Below are positions 50,200 to 61,818 of a stretch of 64,000 bases of DNA, piece by piece; positions within the stretch are counted from its first letter, which is position 1, and each line of letters begins with the position of its first letter. This stretch comes from Apiotrichum sp. Y4204 (taxonomy: Eukaryota > Basidiomycota > Tremellomycetes > Trichosporonales > Trichosporonaceae), in contig JAMYHL010000014.1 in NCBI GenBank assembly GCA_025531455.1, forward strand, positions 248,001 to 312,000. The letters are read 5' to 3'. The notes beneath the pieces were generated by a model, which did no database searches, was not told the DNA's origin, and saw only the letters and a program-made list of their open reading frames with translations. The position numbers and the translations under genes are program-made.

Positions 50200-50715
50200 A
50201 TGGTCGTCGCCATTGACGCCGACGGCTTCCCGCACATTATCGACGCCATCTTCGAGCACGCCTCCATCGGCGCGCTCACGAGTCTCCGCGCGGCGTGCAG
50301 GTCGTTTAAACGCCGGGCCGACGAACGGCTTTTGCGGCAGGTCGTAATCTGCCCGAATTATCGGCTCGCAAGTCGGGGGCAGTGCGCTTATTATGATCCG
50401 TGCATCTACGCCGTGGCCAAGATTACTGATTACGATATCGAGGGCCGAGGACCCCGCTTCACCGTCCCGTTGTCATCGAGTCCACTCTCTCCCCGATACA
50501 GCCCTGTCGCAACCTCCCCGATGCTTGCATTTGTTTCGGCCCTCGAATCGTCTGACCCCGTGCTGCTCGGTCACATCCGAATGGTTCTCGTGCGAGATTA
50601 TTGGGAGAATGATCTTCTACGACGCATCCTCTACTTGCTCGAGCATGCCACTGTGCGAATTTATACCACCGATATACTGTGGTATGCGTCCTGGCGAGAC
50701 AGATCAACGATATGA
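50200..50715 (+). pseudogene. Truncated F-box-like paralogue
   Basis: A 171-codon frame (MVVAIDADGFPHIIDAIFEH) matching the next gene. By eye, 33 of 42 residues are identical over the N-terminal block, with weaker similarity through about residue 165 (DPVLLGHIRMVLVRDYW against the partner's LLDHINAVDLVFVDE). The frame then stops, while the partner continues for another 200 residues. No clear continuation is seen in other frames to 51654, though a frame at about 51088-51333 has plausible composition and might be a displaced remnant or exon. It is either a pseudogene or a short active family member; without expression data I lean to truncated copy. Confidence 0.6.
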
Positions 50716-51654
50716 GCGTGCTCAAGGTCCTTCCCCTGTTCCGTGGTCGACTGCTGTCATAGATTTGTGGAATATGGCTTTGCTGGCTGACGTGGTATAG
50801 TACAGTATGTACACATCATCTCTACTGTACGAGCCAAGTATTGCTCGGGTGAGGCCTGAGCTGGCCTGTGCATCTCGTTCTGTTGCCTGACGTCGTGGCT
50901 GACCATGATCGTGGGGGTGAGTCTCGCCGCTGCTGATGAGCAGGCTCACAATCACAGATTGGCTGTCGTCCTTCTTGCCGATGTGTGGAATCGATTCCTG
51001 TTGCCACTGGAAGATAAGGGCGCACAGACCATATACTAACCGGCTTCCCATTCCCACGATGTCTGGCATTTCCCATACACACGTCGAATGGTACTGCGGA
51101 GAGTGACAAATGTCCCCCAGCCCCATCGCGTTCTCGTCGAGATCTCATACTGTTCATGGTATAACCCGCACGCCCTGTCTGGGTTCTCTGAGGTGCTCTT
51201 TCGCCTTATCATCGAGCTGGGAAACGTGCCCGACGACGCTTCTTCATTCTCATGCGCTCAGTTGGGCCTAGTTACGCCCCGTTACGCCCAGTTTGTGTGT
51301 CAAAGACTGAGCAAGCTACGGAGCGGCGCATGAGAATTAATTCTGACCCTGTCAGAAGCCGCTTGCATCCTTATTCTCACACCGTCTCATCTTCGATTCT
51401 CGCGTTCTCTCTCTTCTCCGTCCCTCATCTAGGCCTCCTGTTCTCCTCTCTGCAGTCCTCCCTTGTCCAATCTCCTGGTGTACAACTCATACATTTCGGG
51501 CCTGACTTCTTTGAAGCACAACCTCCTTTCTCGCCCTGAGTCCTCTTCTCACCGTCTCGTCTACCTCCTCAGGTCTTTGCTTCGTCTCCTCCTCCACGGC
51601 CCAAACTCCGCTCAACTCTCGACCCCCTCGGCCAGTCACTCAGAAGTCGACACA
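50716..51654. other. Spacer between the two F-box-like copies
   Basis: 939 bp. It may contain a decayed C-terminal part of the upstream copy (possible coding-like stretch 51088-51333), followed by the CT-rich leader of the downstream gene. Confidence 0.4.
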
Positions 51655-52773
51655 ATGGTCACCATCGACGCCGACTCCTTCCCCCACATCATTGACGCTA
51701 TCTTCGAGTACGCACCCGTCGGCAGTTTAACGAGCCTCCGTGCAGCGAGCTGGTCATTCAAGCGCTGCGCTGACGAACGGCTCCTCGACCACTTCGAGAT
51801 CAACCTCTACAAGGATCCGCACATCTGCGCAGTTGCCATTATCGAGGATCCTGATGAGGTCATCGGCGCCAGAATTGTGCGAGGTCCACGGTTCGGCGTC
51901 CCTCTGCTTTCGACGCCTTCGAGCTGCCCGGAACGCTCCATTTTCCCCAACATCGGCCCGCACGATAATCATTACCCCTTTGCTAGGCAGCTTGTCCAGT
52001 CGGAGAGCGGACTGCTGGACCATATTAACGCCGTTGACTTGGTCTTCGTTGACGAGGGGGCAGCCCGTCATCTCCTGCCCTTTCTCCGGGACGTGATCAC
52101 CCTCCGTACTTTTTACACTCCCTGGCGGGAAGCGCATTGGGCGTTCGACCATCTCCTCAACTTTCCGGTTTGGATTTCTAATCGGTCGTGGCTTCTGAAG
52201 CGAACCAAGCGCCTGGTCCTGTCCTTCACAGCATCGCGTAGCAACCAAGTGACAGTGGCTCGTATCTCCCCGGGCGCCTATCTCAACTTGGAAGAGATAG
52301 TTCTTGTCGGTTTTCGCCAAGAAGATCCCATGGAGTACGAGTTTTTGGACCAAAATGGCTACTCCTTTCTGCCGGTCACCGAAGGTGATAGTTTCTGGCT
52401 GTATGTCTCGTCTGGGAGCCGCGAGATCAACACAAATATTCTAGTCAACGCGTTCACTACCATGTCGATGGATTCGTACCGCCAACAGATTCCCCGAACT
52501 CAGTGGCTCCGCGAAGTAGCCTCAAACCAGGCATTACAGCTCGATGGCCCAGGTAGATCTTTCTACTACTGCGCATTTCCCGAAAGCTCGCCTTCCTCAT
52601 CGACAGCCTCGTTTACCCCACCTGTGCCGCCTGATATCGCCTCGGCCGCGGAGCCCGAGAACGCCACTCCTATCCAGCCCATCGTGTCGCCGGCTCCCCA
52701 TCCCACCATCACGTCGACTGCATTGCCCATCAGCCACGCACGTCGCTCGGGTGGCCGGTGCACTATCCTATAA
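51655..52773 (+). CDS. F-box-like protein with a C-terminal CaaX box
   Basis: An intronless frame of 372 aa. The N-terminal 45 residues (FPHIIDAIFEYAPVGSLTSL then RAASWSFKRCADERLL) have the three-helix pattern of an F-box: Pro near the start, Ile/Leu spacing, and R-x-x-S/C-x-x-F. That would suggest a Skp1-Cul1 adaptor. The rest is a diverged repeat-like region with no family I know. The last four residues are Cys-Thr-Ile-Leu, a CaaX box with Leu at the end, the preference of geranylgeranyltransferase I. It is preceded by a basic Arg-Arg-Ser-Gly-Gly-Arg stretch and a 70-residue Pro/Ser/Thr linker. A membrane-anchored ubiquitin-ligase adaptor is a reasonable inference. Start chosen by homology with the copy at 50200; both ATGs sit in the context CACAATGGT. 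Confidence 0.72.
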   Translation: MVTIDADSFPHIIDAIFEYAPVGSLTSLRAASWSFKRCADERLLDHFEINLYKDPHICAVAIIEDPDEVIGARIVRGPRFGVPLLSTPSSCPERSIFPNIGPHDNHYPFARQLVQSESGLLDHINAVDLVFVDEGAARHLLPFLRDVITLRTFYTPWREAHWAFDHLLNFPVWISNRSWLLKRTKRLVLSFTASRSNQVTVARISPGAYLNLEEIVLVGFRQEDPMEYEFLDQNGYSFLPVTEGDSFWLYVSSGSREINTNILVNAFTTMSMDSYRQQIPRTQWLREVASNQALQLDGPGRSFYYCAFPESSPSSSTASFTPPVPPDIASAAEPENATPIQPIVSPAPHPTITSTALPISHARRSGGRCTIL

Positions 52774-53145
52774 CGAGAATCGGCCCCATCACGTCCCTCG
52801 CAATCACATCGACGGCATGTCGACAGGTGCCGACCCCACCAGCATACACCGCCATTTGTAGATTTCACAATTGCGTACCATGTATATAGTCGCGTTCCCA
52901 TCATGTCCAAGTACAGAGCCCGGGCAGATTGCAGCTCACGTACCCCTCATTCTACCTCGCCGTTACGTCCAACATGGAGGGCCCCGAGGCTCTTCTCTTC
53001 TTCACAGAGGGCAGCAGAGAACAGCAAGGAGATGGGAAACAAAGGCGAGTCTCCTGGCCCTTGGAGAGCCTTGCAAGATATAAACACAGGAAAAGATCAT
53101 AAAAAATAGGAGAAAAGAGCGTGCCACATTGACCTGCACCCGGCC
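52774..53145. other. Intergenic between the F-box-like gene and the tRNA
   Basis: About 370 bp; no gene or element recognised. Confidence 0.45.
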
Positions 53146-53150
53146 AAAAA
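53146..53150 (-). terminator. RNA polymerase III terminator of the tRNA
   Basis: Five T on the tRNA strand, 25 bases beyond the mature 3' end. Confidence 0.7.
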
Positions 53151-53174
53151 TGTTTCAGCGGCTTGTAACCTCTG

Positions 53175-53256
53175 TTCCGAAGCGGGGAATCGAACCCCGG
53201 TCGATCGCGTCCATACTAATGAAAGGCGACTAGATTAACCACTATCCTACATCGGA
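53175..53256 (-). tRNA. tRNA-Glu (UUC) with a 10-nt intron
   Basis: Minus strand, 82 nt. Acceptor TCCGATG/CTTCGGA has one T-T mismatch at pair 6-67. D arm is GGAT/ATCT with an 8-base loop containing GG. Anticodon stem is GTCGC/GCGAT (one G-T pair). The T arm CGGGG-TTCGATT-CCCCG carries the B box. The anticodon loop reads C-TTTC-A, then ten extra bases (53210-53219), then C. This gives anticodon TTC with an intron in the canonical place between positions 37 and 38. The discriminator is A and no CCA is encoded, as usual in eukaryotes. Confidence 0.92.
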
Positions 53257-53398
53257 TGGCTGAAAGTCAAAATGGCCGGTCAATTATATAGGCCGGAGCC
53301 TGTTGGTTACTAATACGAAGCTGCGTCGCTTTGCACTCTCCACCTCGACCGCGACAGTGACGCCAGACTCTCAACTGTACATCAGATCTCTATGGGTA

Positions 53399-56244
53399 CT
53401 ACACTCTACGCGGGGGCATGCGGCCGGGCATGCCCTTGCGGGCTCCGGGGTCGCCGTCGGCATCGTCATGGACCATGCGCTTCTCCTCCTTGGTGTCCTT
53501 GCCGAGTGCGGCCTTTTTGCGGTTGCGCACGGGGAGGAGACGCTCGAGGCGGAGCCACTTCTGGACATTTGTGCCCTGGCCACGGACGCCGAGGTCCTGC
53601 CCCGCGACCTTTGAGCTGTCCCAGAGGCCCTCGCCGCCGGGCTTGAGGTCGCGCTCGTAGTTTGCGATAAAGGGGTGCGCCTCCGTGTTGAACACATAGT
53701 TGTCGAGCGAGAGGAGCTCCGGGTCCGCCTGCAGCAGGTAGTGGTACTTGAACGTCTCGGCGAAGATGAACGACTCCATGTTGTTGCCGTACACAATGTC
53801 CTGGGGCTCACGGGTCACGTCGTGGATGGACGAGAAGCCATGTGCGACGCGGGAATGGTTCATCCATGAACCGAACATGCGCCAGCCCTTGTCCTGCCAT
53901 GCACGGTCACCGGTGAGGCGGTACCTGTGTGTGAGTAGAGAGTCGTGAGTTGCCTGAGGCAGACGTTACTCACATATAGAACACGCTCTCAATCGTCTCC
54001 GGGCGGTTGATGTAGTATCCGGTGGAGCTGGAGACGCCGGGCGGGGATCCGCGGATGCTGCGGTAGTAGGTGATAGGACGATTCGGCTTGCGTCCCGAGT
54101 CGTTCTTGACGAGGGTGCGGTCGTCGATCCAGCGAACCTCGCCGTCGTCGTGGTCCTTGAACATGCGGGTGTGGTCGATCTGGTCATCGGTGAAGGGCTT
54201 CTTGATAGGCGCGTGCCACCGGTTCCCGTCGATCGTAATGTTCTCAAAGGCAGTCTCCATGTTCTTGTCGTAAAAGTGCACAACCTCGGGCTGGATACCC
54301 GTCGGCGTGCCCGCGCCGATCCAGTAGCAAGTGGTGGTGAACTTTGCGGCGTCGGACATGTCCTTTGGCCGGTCGAGGAGCTTGGCGCCCATGGCGAGCA
54401 TGCCGCCGGCAAAGCACGCCAGGTGCTCCGTCTCACGCTTGAGCACGCCGCCCTCGTACTTGCCAATCGTCATGAGGTCGCGGTTGGGGATGACGTCAAC
54501 GGGGGTGAAGAGCAGCTTGCGCGCGGCGTCAATGCTGTCCTCATAGAGACGGCGGTAGACCTTTGCGAGCTGGCCGCCGCCGAGGAGTTTGTACGCCTTG
54601 ATGAGGTACTCGTAGTACGAGTCGGTCATGGCGCCAAACGAGAACGAGCCGCCGATCTCGCCGGTACCGTCGGCGGCGAAGGCCATTGGTAGCAGGGGCT
54701 TGAACTTTGACCGCGGGGCAGCCTGCTCATTGATGTAGTCGATGCCGCGCTGTGCGAGATCAAACCACTGCCTGTCGCCTGTCGCCTGCGAGAGACGGAT
54801 GAGCTCGAGGGTCATGCTGCCGACCTCGGCAATCGACACGGTGTGCAGGTTGTAGTACCCCGCCTCGGCGCCAGGGTCAATGCGCGAGCCCTGAGGGAGG
54901 CCACTGCGGGTGTTGAACGCGCGGCCAAGAATCTCAGCCACATCCACGGCACGCTCGAGCATGAGTTTGTCGCCCGAGAGGTCGTACGCGCCGAGCAGGC
55001 CGCCGAGGTAGCGAATGCCCGACTCGAACACAGGGAAGCCGGTGCCTGTGTCGCGGTTCTCGGTCCAGCCGCCCTCGCTGGTCGGTGCACGGTAGCCCTG
55101 CGACCAATCCCGGCCGGTGATCCAGTTGAAGTTGAGCTGGTTGACGTGCGGCCGGCAGAGGTTGTACTCGTCCTGCAGGCCGAGGACGAGAAGCGTGTCA
55201 AGCGTGTCCACAATCGAGGCGCCCCACCTGATGTCAGTCGAGCAAGGGCACAACGCAACTCACGCATTGAAAGGGTCCGAGGTTTGGCCGGTTTGCGGGC
55301 GTACCTCGTCGTGGCCTGGAATGTCAGCATGCTCTCCCGGAGACATTCCCGCACATCCTTCACTCACCCCAAGCCTTGTCCTTGTACGCCTGCCAGCCAT
55401 ACACAAACGCGCGCTTTACAGCGTCGCGGCGCTTGATGCGGAGCTCCCGCTGCTCCTTCGACTCCCACTCGCGGTCCTTGGTCTTGAAGCTCGGCCACTG
55501 AATATCCTTCACGCCCGGTGCGTTCTCCTTCCAGTTTGCCGGCCCCTTCCAGTTGGCCGCAAAGCTGTCATCAGGCAGCGCAGCCTTGACCCACTTCTTG
55601 TCCCCGGGGAGCGGGGGCGACGTGATCTCGCGCAGCTTCGAGTCCGGAAACACCTCCTCGTGCGGTTTGCGGAGGTACGTCGCGAGGTTGACCTCGGGGA
55701 AGAGCGTGTCGGGGTCGACAAAGTCCTTTGGACCGGGGTTAAGCGGCGGGATGCGGCGCCCGACATTGGTGAGAAAGTGGTCCCCGTTCTTGTCCAGAAC
55801 ATAAAAGTGCGGGTCGTCGGGACGCGGCGGGCGGGCGGGGGGCGCGGGCGCCTTTTTCCCCGCGGGCTTCTTGTCGTCAATCGGCGGCGGCAGGTCGTCC
55901 CAGATATTCTCGCCGCCGAGCCGCTGGTCAATCTCGTCAAACGGCACTGGTTCCCGTGGCGGCGGAGGCGGCGAGTAGCTCTCCAGCGACGAGTAGTAGA
56001 GAAAGACGGTGACGCACGCGAGGACAGCGATGATCACGCGGCTGCGGCGCTGCAGGCTGCGCCGCAGCGTGCGCGCCTGGGGGAGGGACACGCCGGCTTC
56101 GACGTCGAACGGTCCGCCGCCAGAGAGCAGGAATCGGTCCCCTTTGCCAAACTTGTCGTCGTCGTAGTCTTGGCGCGGGGGGGTGTTCGGTGGGGGCGAG
56201 AGCGAGCGCCCCTTTGGCCGCGAGCGCGCGTTGAACAGCGACAT
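53399..56244 (-). CDS. MNS1: Class I alpha-1,2-mannosidase (glycoside hydrolase family 47)
   Basis: Trims alpha-1,2-linked mannose from N-glycans in the ER/early Golgi, timing glycoprotein folding and disposal. Exons (transcript order): 56244-55368, 55315-55264, 55227-53974 and 53924-53399, giving 902 aa. It is a type II membrane protein: basic cytosolic tail, anchor at about residues 69-85 (VIIAVLACVTVFLYY), then a Pro-rich stem. The catalytic domain runs from about residue 270 (FVYGWQAYKDKAWG, GHDEVRPQ, WGASIVDTLDTLLVLGL). Later come EAGYYNLHTVSI, GSFSFGAMTDSYYEYLIK, EHLACFAGGMLAMG and GVQPE-type motifs. The calcium-binding threonine is in NTEAHPF near the C-terminus. Disulfide cysteines of the family (HLACF, TTTCYW) are present. 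Introns are 52, 36 and 49 nt. The long stem and unusual basic C-terminal tail differ from the 550-aa yeast enzyme. Confidence 0.93.
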
Positions 56245-57411
56245 TGTGCCTGGACGAGTGGCAAATAGGTGGTGAAGATGAATGGGAAAGAATGTGGACA
56301 GAAGTTGGATGGAAAAAGTCGGTGTGTGTCCCGTGTCTTGAATGCGTCGTGGAACAGCCAGCTACTAGCAAGTAGTGTCTTATTAGCGTGCGCTGCCGCC
56401 GGATTGGCCTTGTGGTGCACTGAAAAGTCAAAAACCTGGAATGTGCTCTGATATCTGCTGCGCAGAGCGCAGCGGGAAGCAAACGGTTCACAGGTTCTTT
56501 CTGGCCCCGATGCCGATATCGAATGTCAATGCCTGCGGATGGCAAGAGGAGGTCGAGCAAGACGAGCAAGAAGTGGTAGGGGGGTGAATGGAGGATCGAG
56601 GACGGTATGAATGGTGACGAGGCAAGCAGGGTCTTTGCAGCGCAGCCAGCAGGCAGGTAGCATGTTGGTTTGGTTTCTGAGCCAAATCTCGACCCACCCT
56701 ACCCTGCAGCCTCGATTCCGGCCTCGCCTCGTGCATCGCGTGCCGCCTCCGCGCCCCCGATCGCAATACAGGAGATGCAGGCGCCGTGCATTGCTTGTGA
56801 ATCCCGCGGCTCAATACTGGGCATGCTGGGCAGTTTATCACCAGTACGCGTTCCAGCCCCTAGCCTGCTCGATGGCCAGGCATCCCGCCGATCCCAGTAC
56901 AGTATTCTCGATGTCATCGTCTGCGTCGACCCATTACTGAGTAGACTCTAAACGTTCCCTCCACGTCGACTTGTGCGACTTGGAACTTGGGCGACGCTAG
57001 ACTGAGTTCATGGCTGGTGGGTGTCGTGCCTCGCCTCGTGGGAGCGTCGTCGCCATTCGCCACTTGCCCGTGTTCATCCACATCTCCACTTGTGTGCAGG
57101 TCCAACAAACCAGGTAACTAGCTAACTAGACTGTCCCATGCATGCTACTTGTACTATCAAAGTTCGTCGTTGCTGTCGTGCCCCCCACTCATCAGGGTGC
57201 GGCCCGTGTTTCAGGTATGAGTGTGGGGGTGTGGAGGTGGAGGGTGATGCTTGTAGGGATGGAGATGATGCTGGAGGCCTGAAGGTGTCCGAAGCAAGAT
57301 GCCGCATAGCTTGCTTCTTGAAGGAATAGGGGACCCAATCCCCATATCTCGTCGCGATGGTGAGGATACCTGGTTCTCTAGATATCTGGATATCTATGGT
57401 GATCATGCATG
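56245..57411. other. Intergenic, GH47 promoter and 3' end of the large hypothetical gene
   Basis: 1.17 kb; no gene or element recognised. Confidence 0.45.
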
Positions 57412-57600
57412 TCATGGCCGGCTCGACACGGTCTGCCCGCTGCCCGTCTGCGCGAGACTGCCGACCTGCTTGCGCCAGTTGTCAATGTTGCTGCCGGGAT
57501 CCGGGACCTCGAGCGGCGGCTGCGACGACGGGTACGGCATGTTGGGCATCATCATCGACATGTGGCCGGGCATACCCATGCCACCCATTCCCATGCCGCC

Positions 57601-57631
<31 letters not shown>

Positions 57632-60600
57632 CCCATGCCGCCCATCGGCATCCCCGGCATGCCGTAGCCCGACATGTACGGCGAGCCGTACGGGTTCATG
57701 CCCATGTTGCCCATGTTCGGCATCATCATCGACTGCGACTGCTGCGGGCGCTGGGAGCGCTCGAGCTGCTGCTTCTGCGCGGCGCCGGCGTGCTTCCACG
57801 CGAGCGGGAGGTCGTCCTCTATCTCCTCGACCGTCTGCTCCTTCTTGCGGGCATCCTGCGCCCGCTGTCGGCGGACGTGGAGCGGCACGTCGTCGTCGTC
57901 TTCGTCGTCCTTCGCCGCGGCAGGGGCGGGGTCGGCCGCGATACCGGATAACGTCCTTTCGAGGTCGGCGGCAAAGCCCAGCCCGTCGGCGAAGGGCAAC
58001 GGCTCGTCGTCCGTTTTCTGCTTGACGGCGCGTATCGTGCTTCCGCCCCCCGTCGGGCCCTCCGCACCCTCGGCGGACGCAGACGCACTCACAGCGCCCG
58101 GCTTGCGGAAGCGGGACAGCGGCACCTCCTCATCACTGTCGTACACCGTCGCCTTGACCCTAGAAAGCGGGACGTCGTCCTCCTCATCGTCGTCCGAGTC
58201 CGAGGAGGCCACGGCCGGAAGCTGCGGCGGGGGCGGGACGGAGATGGCTGATGGCGAGATTGGCCCATAGGTGCTTCTGCGCGTCGTGTGCGGCGACAGC
58301 GCGCGTACACTGCCCGCAACGGAACCGCGGATAGACGGGTTGACTTGGCTGAGAGGCACTTCGTCCTCGCTGTCCGAATCGTCGCCGTCGCTGCTCCCAA
58401 ACCACGTCTCCACGCCGAGTCCCGGTGCTTCGGGCGCATCGAGTCCTTGTGTCTCAGGCCCGCCACTAGTTCCCGGGAGCATGAGCGTCGCGGGCCGGCC
58501 GTCGAGCGCCGCAGCCCCCTCGGGCTTGTGCAGCTCGAACATCGATTGACGGTTATCGCCCGGCATGGTGATCCGCTTCTCGCCTGGCCCGGCAGCGAGA
58601 TCGGGTATACCCCACACGCTCATGCGATTCGGGTTCGGGAGGTCGAGGTGTGGCGTGTCCGCGTCTTTCGTTTCCATCATCGTGGCGCGCTTGTTGAGGA
58701 AGCGCGTCCGGCGGCGGTCGGCCTTTTCGATCTTTTCGCGCTCAAACGCCAGACGCGCCATCTCTTCTGCGTCGGTTGCGTTCTTCTCCGCCTCCTGGAT
58801 GGCCTTGAGCTTGGCCATCTCGCGCTCCCACACGGTGTCGACACCAAACACGGAGCGCGACTTTGCCATGCGGTCCTGTTTGGCTGCCGCCTCGTCGTCT
58901 TCCCCAGGAACATTGAGGGTAGGTACCCCGAATGTCGTGGACGGGCGCTGCGAGAGGCTGGGCTTGGGCGGCGAGAGGCTGTCGGCATTGTCCCTCGGCT
59001 GCCCCTCCTCTGGCGCTGCCTCCGTATTCCGCGTCATCATGGACGGACGGTGGTCGCCGTAGAAAACACGCTTCTTGTTCCGCAGCTGCTGCTTGCGCGC
59101 CTCGAGCTGGTCAATAAGAGATGTGCCCTGTATATGTTAGCAAGTGTATACTGTCCTAGACCCACGTAGAGCTTCCCCGGGAGACGCTCCTCAGGCTCGT
59201 CCTCGACATGGGCTCCGTGGTATATCTCGCCCTCCTCCGCCTGACCGTGGAAGAAGAGCTCGTCCTCGCGGCGTCCACCGACCATGAGACTGGAGCGGAA
59301 GGTGCGCTGCGCAAGGGAGAGGGGTACGCCCATACCCATGTTGAGGATGGACGCGCGCGCATCGGCCGGCAGAGGCTTTTCGCCGAGTGTGAACCCCTCG
59401 GGAATGTGGACGGTTGCGGTCGGCTTCTCGGTTCCCGCCAGGGCCGCAGGCATGATCAGCGTCTTGGGGCGCAGTAGCTCCTGCCGCCGAATACGCAGCG
59501 CCTGCGCGCCGTACTTTGGCGGCCGGAGGGGGCGGCCATAGTCTCCCGCGGTGGGGATGTCGTCAAACATTGGACGCTGGGGCGAAATCTGCTCAAACTC
59601 GCCCCCGACGCTCCCTTCCGCATAGTACGAGTCGGTGAGGGAGCCGCGGCGTGCAGAAGACCGCACCGACGTGGAGGGCAGGTTGTCTGCGACGCTGAAA
59701 CGCGCACTCCGGCGCTCAAGGTCGACGCTGGACGCGCGCGGGCCGGCGAACGACGAGGAGAATTCGGTTGTGGGGCTAGGGTACTCGAATGGATTGCGCA
59801 GCAGGCTCTCCTCGTCGAACGCCAGGCTGAGTTTGGGTGGGACGGTGGTGATGGTGTTCCGGCGATTGTCGTCGGGTGCCACACCCGGGCGCGTGGGTCG
59901 CATGGTGCCTATGCCCATGCTGCTCATCGGGCGCGACGCCGGCGGGCTGGCGAGCGGGGACGACGGCAGGGGCACCATGACGGGCTCGGGGCGGCCGAAG
60001 CGGTTACGGTCCTGCTCTGCGTCGAGGGGAGCGGGCGCGGACGCGGGCCGATCGATCGACGCGGCGCCAGGGGGACCAGGGAGACCAGGGGTCCCGGGTG
60101 TGTCTGCCCCTTCGCGATCGCGCTCGGCGTCCTCGTACGGCAAGCCCGGTTCAAACTGTATAAGGCTGCTGGTGCTCCCGCCCATGACGCCCTTTTCGCT
60201 GCGCTGCGAGGTACTGATTCCGCGGACATGGGTCTCCACGACGCTGTGGCGCACATCCGGGAGGCCGCCGAGGTCAGTACTGAGCACCGATGCGCGTGCG
60301 CCCTGCAGCGGCGAAAGCGGGGAGGAGAGCGGGGGCGACATGGCGGTGAGCGGCGTAGGCTCAGCGAGGGGCACGGACGTGGGCTGCGGCATTACCAGAG
60401 GGGTGGGGGCGGGCCGCTGGCGCTGCGCGGCCGACATGGACTGGGACTGGGTGATCTCGTCCGGGATCCAGTTACTCGTTGGGCGGCCGCCAAACTCGAG
60501 CTGGCTGCCCGACATTGTGCGCTGCTTTTGCTGGGACTGGGTGGGGACAGGGGGCGCGCCGACAATGGGGTACGGCCCGGACATCTGGAACTGGCCGGGC

Positions 60601-61129
60601 GTGTCGCGGAGTCCTGGTGGGGGCAGGTGTGCGTGCGGCGCGTACACGTTCTCGGGCTCGGGTTCGCCAAAGAGCGTCTGCCGGCGCGGCTTCTCGGCGA
60701 CCGGCGAGCCCGCGCCATATCCCTGTCCGTGGCCGTGGGAGTAGTGGGAAGGGGAGTACGAGTCGGGGCTCGTGGGGCCCGACGCGCCCTGCCCCTGCGC
60801 TTGCCCCGGGCCCTGTGCGTGTCCGTGGCCAGACGACGAGGCGTGATGGCTCCCTTGGCTCGGGGGTTGGGGCCGCCCGTCCCGCGCACCAATGGGCGGT
60901 ATCACCGGCGGGCGGTTGTACACGCCGCGGAAGATTGCGCTCTTCTTGTGGTCCACATTGTCGCCGTACCTGTCCTCGGGGTCGTTGTCGTATTCTGTGT
61001 GTGAGTGGGGAGCGGGGTGGGGGGGTGTAGGATAGACGACTCGAAGCTTGGGGCTAGGAGGAGCTTGGGCTTGGACGTACCGAGGAGCGCGGCCGCGAGT
61101 GCGAGACGGTTAAAGTGCGGCGTGGCCAT
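57412..61129 (-). CDS. Large disordered hypothetical protein with acidic-x-P-L repeats and a Met/Gly-rich tail
   Basis: Function unknown. Exons (transcript order): 61129-61081, 60994-59166 and 59127-57412, giving 1197 aa. Most of the chain is Ser/Pro/Gly/Gln-rich. A block QQLRNKKRVFYGDHRPSMM near residues 635-655 and a charged coiled coil (WEREMAKLKAIQEAEKN to EREKIEKADRRRTRF) near 710-765 look conserved and structured. Six copies of D/E-D/E-x-P-L follow between about 890 and 1075 (DEVPLSQV, DDVPLSRV, EEVPLSRF, DDEPLPF, DDVPLHVR, DDLPLAWK). A Met/Gly tract (GGMGMGGMGG type) lies near 1110-1145. The end, WRKQVGSLAQ, may be a short helix. Intron 2 is 38 nt with a GTGGGT donor. No enzyme motif is seen; a scaffold or condensate protein is plausible. 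Confidence 0.78.
57578..57665 (-). repeat. Met/Gly codon repeat (CCCATGCC units on the + strand)
   Basis: Imperfect 9-base units CATGCCGCC/CATGCCACC in the coding sequence. They encode GGM/GMG repeats at the C-terminal tract of the hypothetical protein. Confidence 0.8.
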
Positions 61130-61818
61130 CGCACGCCCAGAAGAGAGTCGAGGAGAGTCGAGGTGGAGTTGAAGATGAAGTTGCGAGGTGGAAGTCGAAG
61201 CGGGACTGGCGAGAAGGCGGGTGCACTAGAGGATTCCGGCGCCGACACAAAGTGTTGTCCCAAGTTCGAGTTCTGGTGAAATTATAAAGAGGTGTGTGTC
61301 GTTGCGTCGAGGTCGGATACAGAAAAGATAGAAGAATGGAGAAATGCGAGAGATGCAAGAGACTGGAAACCAGACGACCAGTTGATGGATCCATGGATCC
61401 ATGGGCGGTGACGCGGGACCTGGCACAACTCCGAGTTTACGACTTTGCCGCAACCTGGCGGGGTGGCGGGCGCGAGGCAACGTGGCTCTTCTAACGGCTC
61501 TGCTAGCTGCTAGGTTACACCGCCGCTGGCACCGGCCCTGTCTCCGTCAAGGGAGACAGCTGCAATGCACTGCATGCACCCTCGAGCACTACATACAAGA
61601 AATGCATGCACGCGCTTGCCACAGAGGGGTGGGGTTGAGTCCCCCTTTGTGACTCTCGCAGACAAGAGCGCTTTCAGTGGCAGCGCGAAGTGTGCCGTAA
61701 GCACGCGCTGCACCTTCCCAGATCACCCTCGCACTCCGCAATCCGCTTGCTCCGCTCCACTTGTCTGCAATCCGTACATCATTCTACAAATGCAACCTAA
61801 CAACACACTACGGTCATT
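61130..61818. other. Intergenic, hypothetical gene promoter and FOX2 3' region
   Basis: 689 bp; no gene or element recognised. Confidence 0.45.
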
